IMG/VR virus record: IMGVR_UViG_3300021962_006733
Coordinates: 1 to 20,517 of that record
Length of the DNA: 20,517 nt
Direction: 5' to 3' (one strand)
From: a virus
In this document: positions 1 through 5,875 of the stretch, piece by piece
Layout: each line of letters starts with the position of its first letter
Numbering within the stretch: the stretch's first letter is position 1
Notes under the pieces: generated by a model
What the model saw: only the letters and a program-made list of their open reading frames with translations
What the model was told of the DNA's origin: nothing
Database searches by the model: none
Translations under genes and position numbers: made by a program

Positions 1-393
1 TGCGTCCTTTGGATCCAGTTTGCCCTCTATGAATTCCATCTGCTGTATCTGATCCGCCCGTGCCAGTGCGTTGTTCATTGCTTTGACAAGTCTAGGCACA
101 GAGTCATATGGATATAGACTTTGGTCTGGATACATCTCACCAGCAGAGTTGGCGTCCGCCGCCACCTGCCATCCTGATAGATAGATTGCTTTAAGTCCTG
201 CTTTGGCGTGTTGTACCGCGTGATTGCCTGACAGTGATCCCAGTGTGTTCACATAGTCCTCGGTGTTCAATAATTCCCATAACTTCTCTGATCTCTTCTT
301 TGAGATCGTGTGCTCCACATCAAATGTGCCCTGTAATTTTTTAACGTCTGTTTCTGTGTAGGGCCTTGTTACTCCTGCGAATCTATCTTTCAT
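1..393 (-). CDS. aceA: Isocitrate lyase, N-terminal part (cut by window edge)
   Basis: Isocitrate lyase splits isocitrate into glyoxylate and succinate, the first step of the glyoxylate shunt in the cytoplasm. The 131 visible codons read MKDRFAGVTRPYTETDVKKL at the start and contain the blocks KAGLKAIYLSGWQVAADAN and MYPDQSLYPYDSVP, then NNALARADQIQ. From memory these match E. coli AceA almost residue for residue (GITRPY, YLSGWQVAADAN, MYPDQSLYP, RADQIQ). The start is well set: AGGAG lies nine bases upstream of the ATG. The N-terminus is about 15 residues shorter than in E. coli. The gene follows a small minus-strand gene after 3 nt, so the two are probably one operon. The catalytic KKCGH loop lies outside the window, so activity and full length cannot be judged. 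The family call is firm; a phage source for it is unusual. Confidence 0.93.
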   Translation of the reverse strand, partial: MKDRFAGVTRPYTETDVKKLQGTFDVEHTISKKRSEKLWELLNTEDYVNTLGSLSGNHAVQHAKAGLKAIYLSGWQVAADANSAGEMYPDQSLYPYDSVPRLVKAMNNALARADQIQQMEFIEGKLDPKDA

Positions 394-396
394 TTC

Positions 397-597
397 TTAT
401 GCTCCTAGTGCTTGTTTAATTTTTGCTGTGATATCTCTAATAAAGGCTTCGCTAGTTTTGACTACAGATTGAATTGCGTCTAATTCTTTACGGTCCATAG
501 CCGCTATATTAGTATGATAATCACTGGTTTCTGTGTAACAATCGTCGTCAAACGAAACACAGTTGCTCTCAATGTTGTGTTTTTCTCGTCTTGTCAT
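397..597 (-). CDS. Small hypothetical protein, 66 aa, upstream of aceA
   Basis: I do not recognise this protein. It begins MTRREKHNIESNCVSF and has an acidic centre (FDDDCYTETSD) followed by a likely amphipathic helix at the C-terminus (residues about 35-66, ending AKIKQALGA). The open frame extends 19 codons further upstream, but the internal ATG at 597 has a strong Shine-Dalgarno sequence, AAGGAG, six bases before it, so I chose that start. It is the first gene of a minus-strand pair with isocitrate lyase, separated by 3 nt, and its promoter must lie in the divergent region 598-748. Such small lead genes in phage operons are often early host-takeover genes, but nothing here proves a role. 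Confidence 0.75.
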   Translation of the reverse strand: MTRREKHNIESNCVSFDDDCYTETSDYHTNIAAMDRKELDAIQSVVKTSEAFIRDITAKIKQALGA

Positions 598-748
598 TGT
601 CTTCTCCTTGTTAAGATTTTCTTTACTAAATTTACTTATTGTAATTTTCTTCAAAAACCGCGTCGTAAAATGTAAACGGCGTAAATCTTTTACACTACAA
701 AATTTACGTTTTGTAAATCTTGTAAATCTTTAATCATATGATAACTAA
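598..748. promoter_or_regulatory. Divergent control region with tandem GTAAATCTT repeats
   Basis: This AT-rich stretch separates the minus-strand aceA operon from the plus-strand genes. It carries three exact copies of the 9-mer GTAAATCTT at 681-689, 713-721 and 722-730, the last two directly abutting. An inverted pair TTTAC (703-707) and GTAAA (713-717) overlaps them. A TATGAT -10-like hexamer at 737-742 would start plus-strand transcription near 749. On the minus strand TACAAT is a possible -10 element, but I see no good -35. The repeats look like binding sites for a regulator or early-promoter factor; that is inference. Confidence 0.5.
681..730 (+). repeat. Three copies of 9-bp direct repeat GTAAATCTT
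   Basis: Exact GTAAATCTT units lie at 681-689, 713-721 and 722-730. The second and third are perfectly adjacent and the first is 32 bases upstream of the second. They fill the space between divergent genes, where operator sites are expected. Confidence 0.8.
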
Positions 749-952
749 ATGATTATGGCAGTATCAAAAAACAATCCAGGTGCTAGACAAGAGCAAAGAA
801 AACACCTCTATCAAGGACAAGAGTTTAAACCTTGTCTCTATGACGGCAGAGCAGTTGGTAAAAGCAAATATATGTCAGGTGCAATCAATGGAGAATTGAT
901 CCTAGATGCACGAGGCGAGCCTTTACCTTTTAGAGCAATACCGAGAGGATAA
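749..952 (+). CDS. Small hypothetical protein, 67 aa
   Basis: Unrecognised. The product is basic and polar, beginning MIMAVSKNNPGARQEQRKHL and containing a compact segment, SKYMSGAINGELILDARG, rich in turns and short strands. There are no cysteines suggestive of a zinc site beyond one Cys and no membrane segment. Two in-frame ATGs exist, at 749 and 755; neither has a Shine-Dalgarno sequence. A TATGAT hexamer at 737-742 would place a transcript start at about 749, so the mRNA may be leaderless. It is the first of two consecutive plus-strand genes, 37 nt before the next. It resembles the many short conserved early genes of marine T4-like phages, but I cannot assign a function. Confidence 0.65.
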   Translation: MIMAVSKNNPGARQEQRKHLYQGQEFKPCLYDGRAVGKSKYMSGAINGELILDARGEPLPFRAIPRG

Positions 953-955
953 CAG

Positions 956-983
956 TTGACTTTAAATTTAATTGTGTTATTAT
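956..983 (+). promoter_or_regulatory. Sigma70-like promoter
   Basis: A TTGACT -35 hexamer at 956-961 is followed after 16 bases by TATTAT (978-983), each one or two mismatches from consensus; TATACT at 981-986 is an overlapping alternative -10. The predicted start site falls at about 990, which is the A of the ATG of the next gene. Confidence 0.6.
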
Positions 984-989
984 ACTCTT

Positions 990-1199
990 ATGGCTACAAA
1001 ATATAAACACACATACGAATTCCTAAAAGAAGGTGACACTGAGATACAGACCATTGAAGCAAACAGTTTCAAGAAGGCCTGTCGTTCCGCACACAGTGGA
1101 CGTGAGAAAGTAGAGTTTCACGTTAGATACACTAACAAAGCAGGGAATCTTATTGAAAACACTGTTGTTCTACCTAACGGTAGAATGAAAAAACGCTAG
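990..1199 (+). CDS. Small basic hypothetical protein, 69 aa
   Basis: Unrecognised basic protein starting MATKYKHTYEFLKEGDTEI and ending in a lysine/arginine-rich tail (NGRMKKR). The pattern of alternating hydrophobic residues (VEFHVRYTNKAGNL) suggests a small beta-sheet domain. The frame is open from a TTG at 972, but the ATG at 990 is the natural start because the promoter -10 element sits inside the upstream part. No Shine-Dalgarno sequence precedes it, so translation may be leaderless. Its TAG stop overlaps the TAG stop of the convergent minus-strand gene within a shared CTAG, leaving no room for a terminator between them. Confidence 0.65.
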   Translation: MATKYKHTYEFLKEGDTEIQTIEANSFKKACRSAHSGREKVEFHVRYTNKAGNLIENTVVLPNGRMKKR

Positions 1200-2407
1200 G
1201 ATAAAGTATTCACTTCGTTGTGTAAATCTAATTCTCGTTTTATAATCTCTCTGTCATTCTCATTCATATTAGATAATAAACTCTTTGATTGAGCATACAC
1301 ATCTTTATAATCTACAGAGATAGATAGTAATTCACAGGCTTCTTTTATGATTTGTTCTGTAGTTTTTCTTGAATTGCCTAGTTTGCTTTGTAGTCGAGTA
1401 TCACGTAGAGCTTTACGGGCTACAGAATCTAAATCTACGTAGTCTGTTACATCTGGCAATCCTCTTATTCTTAATACCATATCCAATATACCTTCAATAC
1501 TGCTGTCTGTCTGCGTGTTATTATACAGAGGATTATCATAAGAAGCACGAGTTGTATATTTTTCAAAATAGTCTTTCCAGGATGGGTTTTGACTGACTCT
1601 TAATAGAAGATTTCTAGAACTTTCCTGTGACGCTAATGTAGAATATGATAACGTATTTGTAATTGAGTTTTCGTAAGTAATTATACTACCAAGATTAGAA
1701 ACCTCTAATGCAATTTGATCTAATATTGCAGATCTGTTTGAAATAAGTCTTGTTCTACGTTCAGCATATATGCTAGACGATAATGTAGAATTGAAACTGT
1801 CTGCGGCGGTATCAATTGATGTTAATAAATTTTGAAATGTAATAGAGTTAAATGCCGTACTATCAACCAATGTGTCTATGTAATCAATTAGATTTTGAAG
1901 TGCAGTTTGAAAGTCATTATCTTGTGACAAAGATTTTGAATTTATGAAAGTAATATCATTAGCAACCTGTTGTAAATTAGAATCAATCGCTCCAGCTAAA
2001 GTTCCAAAGTGTCCATTTATTCCTCTACTAATAGAATCTGCATCAGTTCCATATAAACTAGGTAGAGTGTTTATAAATCCCATTACAGTTTCTAAATGAT
2101 CAATAAATGTTGATTGAACATCATCTTGAACTATCTGTCCTAATTCTCCTGTGAGCAGTTTGGCTGTATGATTAGGCAAATCTATTAGATATCGACCAAT
2201 ATTGAGATAAGAATGTCTATCTAGTGAATTTACAATATCACTTTTATTGCTGTTTGTAAGAACATCATCACCAGAATATTTTTCAATTAGTAGTTTTGTT
2301 TTTGCCGCAAAGCCTATGTTGCATTGATTTAACAATGATGAAATAGCATTATCAGAGAAGTTAGGTGACTGCTGTGATAGACTCAGAAGTCCTTGATATA
2401 CTGGCAT
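1196..2407 (-). CDS. Probable baseplate or virion structural protein, 403 aa
   Basis: I do not recognise a domain. The protein begins MPVYQGLLSLSQQSPNFSDN, is rich in serine, asparagine and leucine, and looks mostly helical, with repeated short amphipathic stretches, no signal peptide and no membrane segment. The open frame continues 59 codons upstream through the PAAR gene, but that part is arginine/tryptophan-rich nonsense in the wrong frame. The true start is the ATG at 2407, whose A overlaps the TAA of the PAAR gene (TAATG), so translation is coupled. The position directly after a PAAR spike protein and the size suggest a baseplate or tail-associated protein; this rests on context only. 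Confidence 0.7.
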   Translation of the reverse strand: MPVYQGLLSLSQQSPNFSDNAISSLLNQCNIGFAAKTKLLIEKYSGDDVLTNSNKSDIVNSLDRHSYLNIGRYLIDLPNHTAKLLTGELGQIVQDDVQSTFIDHLETVMGFINTLPSLYGTDADSISRGINGHFGTLAGAIDSNLQQVANDITFINSKSLSQDNDFQTALQNLIDYIDTLVDSTAFNSITFQNLLTSIDTAADSFNSTLSSSIYAERRTRLISNRSAILDQIALEVSNLGSIITYENSITNTLSYSTLASQESSRNLLLRVSQNPSWKDYFEKYTTRASYDNPLYNNTQTDSSIEGILDMVLRIRGLPDVTDYVDLDSVARKALRDTRLQSKLGNSRKTTEQIIKEACELLSISVDYKDVYAQSKSLLSNMNENDREIIKRELDLHNEVNTLS

Positions 2408-2829
2408 TAGAATGATCCTTCTGTGGATGTTAGATCTCCTCCACCACCTGCAGGTAATGCAGGTCCTATAAATGACACTACTTGTAATGCAGTTGATAGG
2501 AATGATCCAAAGCCTCCGCGTTTGCCACCACCTACTGGACCACCAACAAATACATTTGGAGAACCTTGTACCACGCTTGTGCAAGTAGCATCTCCGACTT
2601 TGCCCACAGCACGACCTTCAGCAAACACAGTTCCTTGAGATGCTATCAATGGTACAGAATGTCCACAACAGGATTTCCCACAAGGTTTTAAGTGGGTAGT
2701 ATTTTTGTGTCCATTACCACTTACAGGTATTGCGTTAGCAAATACAGTTCTGAATGCACCTTTTCTTCTAGGTGTTGAACAGTGTGTTGCTTCTTTATCA
2801 CCCTTACGGGCTATTGGCATACTCGGCAT
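2407..2829 (-). CDS. PAAR-motif baseplate spike tip protein
   Basis: PAAR proteins cap the central spike of contractile tails and type VI secretion systems with a sharp, metal-stabilised cone; T4 gp5.4 is the phage example. The 140-residue product starts MPSMPIARKGDKEATHCS and shows the repeated glycine-rich PAAR pattern: FANAIPVSGNGHKNTTHL, then HSVPLIASQGTVFAEGR and AVGKVGDATCTSVVQGSPNV. Histidines and cysteines (HC at 16-17, H41, H46, C50, C54, C55, H57) could bind the metal ion. A glycine-rich tail follows (about residues 95-140). A second in-frame ATG at 2820 is possible. An AATAAATA late box lies just upstream, and the stop overlaps the next start as TAATG. Confidence 0.9.
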   Translation of the reverse strand: MPSMPIARKGDKEATHCSTPRRKGAFRTVFANAIPVSGNGHKNTTHLKPCGKSCCGHSVPLIASQGTVFAEGRAVGKVGDATCTSVVQGSPNVFVGGPVGGGKRGGFGSFLSTALQVVSFIGPALPAGGGGDLTSTEGSF

Positions 2830-2834
2830 AAACG

Positions 2835-2842
2835 TATTTATT
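2835..2842 (-). promoter_or_regulatory. Late-promoter-like box AATAAATA before PAAR gene
   Basis: AATAAATA on the minus strand differs by one base from the T4 late box TATAAATA. It ends five bases before the ATG at 2829, so a start site six bases downstream would coincide with the start codon. It overlaps the end of the upstream dioxygenase gene. Confidence 0.5.
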
Positions 2843-3644
2843 TTAGTGTATCACCCAAGGTTATAGCATCGTTTGATTGAGGTATACGACAATCTTTAAG
2901 AATATTTTTATTGTTTTGCAGATGTTTTGGTAAAACCCCATAACCAAAAATTAGTGTTTGTCTGATATTATCTGTCATATTAGCGGCAGTACCGTGCAAT
3001 AACCACCCATCAAACATTAAACAATCTCCAGTTTTTAGTTCAATTGGAACCATATTGTGTCCTTTATAAATCTTAATATCAGTAGGAGTTATTTTCATTT
3101 GTAGACACGCACAACTTTTTCCTGATGCACACCCGTCGTCGCAATATTTTAAACTTTCAGTTCTTTTTGGTTCTATATCTTCTACCCAAAGACACCCACC
3201 CTGTTCAGTGGTATCAGTTAAACTAACATAGGCGCTGTAGAATTCGTTTGTAATTGTATGATGAAAGCTAGAAGGATTATCTTGATGTGGTAACAGTCCT
3301 TGGTAATCTTTTTTTTGATTTATAACTCTATCTTTTATAAATCGTACATCGTCATTTATTTTTCGAAATTCGTCTTCAAAATGTTTTATTAGTTCTACAC
3401 CTTCTGGTCTGGTTTGTAATTTTCCAGTACAACGTAGCATATAAGGACCGTTGGCATCTTTATAAACTATGCTTGAATAAGCATCATCAATCTTTTTATT
3501 TTTTACACCTGCCCATTCTAATATAACTTCTTTTTCTATTGCTGATACAGTGCTTTTCCATTTTTTTATCTGTTCGTGATCGAACATATTTTTAATGACT
3601 GTGTATCCTTTGTTTTGTAATTCTAGTAAATTTTTTTGTTCCAT
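2838..3644 (-). CDS. PhyH-family 2OG-Fe(II) dioxygenase, copy 1
   Basis: Members of the phytanoyl-CoA dioxygenase family use Fe(II), O2 and 2-oxoglutarate to hydroxylate small molecules. The 268-residue protein has the HxD iron ligands in LLPHQDNPSS (H120, D122), the distal histidine in WLLHGTA (H217) and a 2OG-binding arginine in NIRQTLIFGYG (R228). The length is normal for the family. An unusual insertion, C168-x3-C172-x5-C178-x-C180, could bind a metal or form disulfides. It is a paralogue of the gene at 5876-6667, with a 96-bp identical DNA tract. It is the last gene of a four-gene cassette, 9 nt after the TIM-barrel gene, and has its own AATAAATA box. The substrate is unknown. Confidence 0.9.
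   Translation of the reverse strand: MEQKNLLELQNKGYTVIKNMFDHEQIKKWKSTVSAIEKEVILEWAGVKNKKIDDAYSSIVYKDANGPYMLRCTGKLQTRPEGVELIKHFEDEFRKINDDVRFIKDRVINQKKDYQGLLPHQDNPSSFHHTITNEFYSAYVSLTDTTEQGGCLWVEDIEPKRTESLKYCDDGCASGKSCACLQMKITPTDIKIYKGHNMVPIELKTGDCLMFDGWLLHGTAANMTDNIRQTLIFGYGVLPKHLQNNKNILKDCRIPQSNDAITLGDTLK
3160..3255. repeat. 96-bp direct repeat, copy in dioxygenase 1
   Basis: By eye these 96 bases are identical to 6177-6272 in the second dioxygenase gene, in the same orientation, while the flanking parts of the two genes differ at many positions. They encode the region after the HxD motif through the WVEDIEPKR segment. The partner is 3,017 bases away. Confidence 0.85.
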
Positions 3645-3650
3645 TTGAAA

Positions 3651-3658
3651 TATTTATT
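3651..3658 (-). promoter_or_regulatory. Late-promoter-like box AATAAATA before dioxygenase 1
   Basis: AATAAATA on the minus strand ends six bases before the ATG at 3644 and overlaps the stop of the preceding gene. The expected transcript would begin at about 3645, one base before the start codon. There is no Shine-Dalgarno sequence. Confidence 0.5.
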
Positions 3659-4544
3659 GTTGCAATAGTTCTGATACAATAGTTTTAATATCATTCTCTG
3701 CGTGTATATTATCTATTGCCTTGCCAGCATACAATATTCCGTTTTTGCCTTCTTTAACAGTATGCATAAGATTTTTACTTAAATTCTTATCATCGTTTTC
3801 TAATCTAGTACCTATAGACAGTAAATTACTATTGTTGATTTGTTCTCGTTTCAAATCACTACTATTTTTTGATATGAGCATCTGTTTGCTTTCTTTGGAC
3901 AGATTAGATTCTTTTGCAACAGCAAACAACGTGCCTATTAAAACAGCATCGGCTCCGTATCTAAATGCGTTATCTATATCGTTCTTATTTGTAATACCTC
4001 CACTTGCTAACACAGGTAAATTAAAATTCTTTTTAGCCCATACGATAGATTCTTCTAATGTTTGATCTGATGTAGATCCTGCGGCATTGTTGTTTTTTAC
4101 ATTTATTCCTTGCACTTTATCCAAAATATATCCATCAAGATTAACTGTATTGCCTGCTTTAGTATTAATACTCTTAACGTAGACTTTGCACTTTATTTTA
4201 GGAAACAGTACATCAAAAAGAAACTTGTCTTTGTCATGATAGCCTATTCCTAAATGTGCTGGATCTCCGTTGTTGTATATTTCTACATATTTTGGTTTGT
4301 ACTGAAGAAGAAACCCGTGAAATTTAATATTTCTAAAATTAACATTATTAGTTGCAATAATTATATCTCGAGTATCTGAAAAAAAATCATCCCATTCTTC
4401 TTCCGTAAGGTAGTGATTGTGATCTGGGTTATCTGTAAACACTGTACCTGGCACTATACCGCTCTTAGATAGAGACCGTAACCATTCTAGACAGCCCACT
4501 CCCCACATTGGTTGTACACCTATTTTTAATTTATTTTCTAACAT
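3654..4544 (-). CDS. Nitronate monooxygenase-like TIM-barrel protein
   Basis: The 296-residue protein resembles nitronate monooxygenase/2-nitropropane dioxygenase and FabK flavoproteins. The N-terminus reads KIGVQPMWGVGCLEWLRSLS, like the PI-QGPMGGVS--ELAAAVS start of that family. The FMN-phosphate region is clear: LPVLASGGITNKNDIDNAFR followed by YGADAVLIGTLFAVAKES (residues 177-213). The segment that holds the catalytic histidine in classical enzymes (EAGGH) appears here as NNAAGST (153-158), so the histidine seems absent and the reaction may differ. It is a little shorter than usual. The start overlaps the methyltransferase gene by 14 nt, implying coupled translation within the cassette. 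IMPDH-like or other FMN-barrel folds are alternatives. Confidence 0.75.
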   Translation of the reverse strand: MLENKLKIGVQPMWGVGCLEWLRSLSKSGIVPGTVFTDNPDHNHYLTEEEWDDFFSDTRDIIIATNNVNFRNIKFHGFLLQYKPKYVEIYNNGDPAHLGIGYHDKDKFLFDVLFPKIKCKVYVKSINTKAGNTVNLDGYILDKVQGINVKNNNAAGSTSDQTLEESIVWAKKNFNLPVLASGGITNKNDIDNAFRYGADAVLIGTLFAVAKESNLSKESKQMLISKNSSDLKREQINNSNLLSIGTRLENDDKNLSKNLMHTVKEGKNGILYAGKAIDNIHAENDIKTIVSELLQQ

Positions 4545-5859
4545 GAAGCACCCAAGTTACAAATCCAAACTTATCGTTGATTGTTTGATATTCAAAATTG
4601 TGTATTTTAAATTGTTCTTCATATTCTTTTTTAGTGTGCAGAAACATTTTACCCTGTAAACTTTTTTCTTTGTTTTCAATTTCTTGCTGAGTCAACCCAT
4701 TAGATGCTTTCCATTTATGATAAATGTTTCTGTCGACCTCTTTGGTTTTTTCAGATAATATAATCAGTCCTGACTGATTTATTTTTTTTTTGAAATCTGT
4801 AAGTAGATTCCATTTATTTTCATTGAAATGTAAAGTCCAGTTTGAGATTATTACATCATAATTTTCTTCAGGTAATTTGTCGTCACAAATAAGTTTAGCA
4901 ATAGAGTCAGGACATTTATCTAACATTGTTTGACTAGAGTCAACTCCTGATATATTTTTATAACCATTATAACGCAGAGTTCTTAATGTACTCCCTGTTG
5001 CACATCCAAAATCTATTATTTTTTTATCCGTAGTAATATTGTATCTGTGTAGAATAGAGGGTAACTGTTTGATTATATGTTCATAATCAGGAATGTGTTT
5101 TATGGCATGATCTTCAAAAATCTGTGCCACTTCGTCATTAAACTTCCATTCTGTCTCCTGCATTGTAATTGGCTTTGCAGACGTGTTATCGTATCTTCCT
5201 ATTAAAAAATACTTCCATTTTTTAAACCATTCAGGAAGTACCATCTCAGCAACTTTGTGTGCTTTTTTATCAACAGTATATCCATATTTGATCATAAAAT
5301 ATTCTAAGAAGTCCATAGTTGAATGCCATTTTTGAACTTTGATACTTTTTTCAGGATCACTTGTAAATTGATTTTTATCTCGCCAAACAGTAAGTTGTGG
5401 CCCATTCCCCCATTCTAATATAGTTTCTTCAATTATAATAGTTTTTCTTGAGGATAAAAGTTTTTCTAATACTGAAAGATAGTTTTCAGTAAGATGTAAC
5501 GTTGAGGATAGAACAATTACATCAAAATTATCAAAGTTACAATGATTAATAAAATTTTCTATTGAATCATGAAAGAAGTTATTTTTACTATCTATCAACG
5601 TCATTGCTGTATGTGCTATGTCTCTTTGTATTTCCACACCAGTGTAGTGAGCGTTATTCTCATTACACCAAATTTCAAAATAAGGTATTCCTGCTCCTAA
5701 ATCAAGAACACGTTGATTCTGTATGACTTTTCTAGGTAGAAGACATTGTGTCTTCTTAATAATTAGATCTACTGTTAGTGGATATATCTCATTATAATCA
5801 GCAGGTCTCACACGCCTACTGTCGTGTTTAAGCCATTCTGCGACGATAGTTGGATCCAT
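4531..5859 (-). CDS. Two-domain SAM-dependent methyltransferase, C-half CmoA-like
   Basis: Two class I methyltransferase folds lie in tandem in 442 residues. Domain 1 has motif I VLDLGAGIPYFEIW (51-64), the acidic residue GVEIQ (74-78) and a motif IV-like DVIVLSSTLHL (113-123). Domain 2 has motif I IIDFGCATGS (281-290), GVDSSQTMLDKC (305-316) and DVIISNWTLHF. Domain 2 looks like CmoA, the carboxy-SAM synthase of tRNA wobble uridine modification: compare NDEVAQIFEDHAIKHIPDYE upstream of motif I, then IILSEKT and KASNGLTQQEIENKE after it. The arginine CmoA has before ANGY seems to be replaced. The 16-nt gap upstream of the ATG holds a 14-bp near-palindrome (5861-5874). No Shine-Dalgarno sequence is seen. 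The substrate is unknown. Confidence 0.8.
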   Translation of the reverse strand: MDPTIVAEWLKHDSRRVRPADYNEIYPLTVDLIIKKTQCLLPRKVIQNQRVLDLGAGIPYFEIWCNENNAHYTGVEIQRDIAHTAMTLIDSKNNFFHDSIENFINHCNFDNFDVIVLSSTLHLTENYLSVLEKLLSSRKTIIIEETILEWGNGPQLTVWRDKNQFTSDPEKSIKVQKWHSTMDFLEYFMIKYGYTVDKKAHKVAEMVLPEWFKKWKYFLIGRYDNTSAKPITMQETEWKFNDEVAQIFEDHAIKHIPDYEHIIKQLPSILHRYNITTDKKIIDFGCATGSTLRTLRYNGYKNISGVDSSQTMLDKCPDSIAKLICDDKLPEENYDVIISNWTLHFNENKWNLLTDFKKKINQSGLIILSEKTKEVDRNIYHKWKASNGLTQQEIENKEKSLQGKMFLHTKKEYEEQFKIHNFEYQTINDKFGFVTWVLHVRK

Positions 5860-5875
5860 ACCAATACTTATTGGA

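Noticed and set aside
1-597. Host chromosome origin of the aceA end of the window
   Set aside because: No junction is visible and the gene density, spacing and small neighbour genes look like phage; it cannot be fully excluded without the sequence to the left.
2408-2584. N-terminal 59-codon extension of the 403-residue gene
   Set aside because: It runs through the PAAR gene in another frame, is full of W, R and C, and the TAATG junction gives a better start.
2423-2638. Proline-rich plus-strand open frame
   Set aside because: It is the antisense of the PAAR gene; its prolines come from the glycine codons on the other strand.
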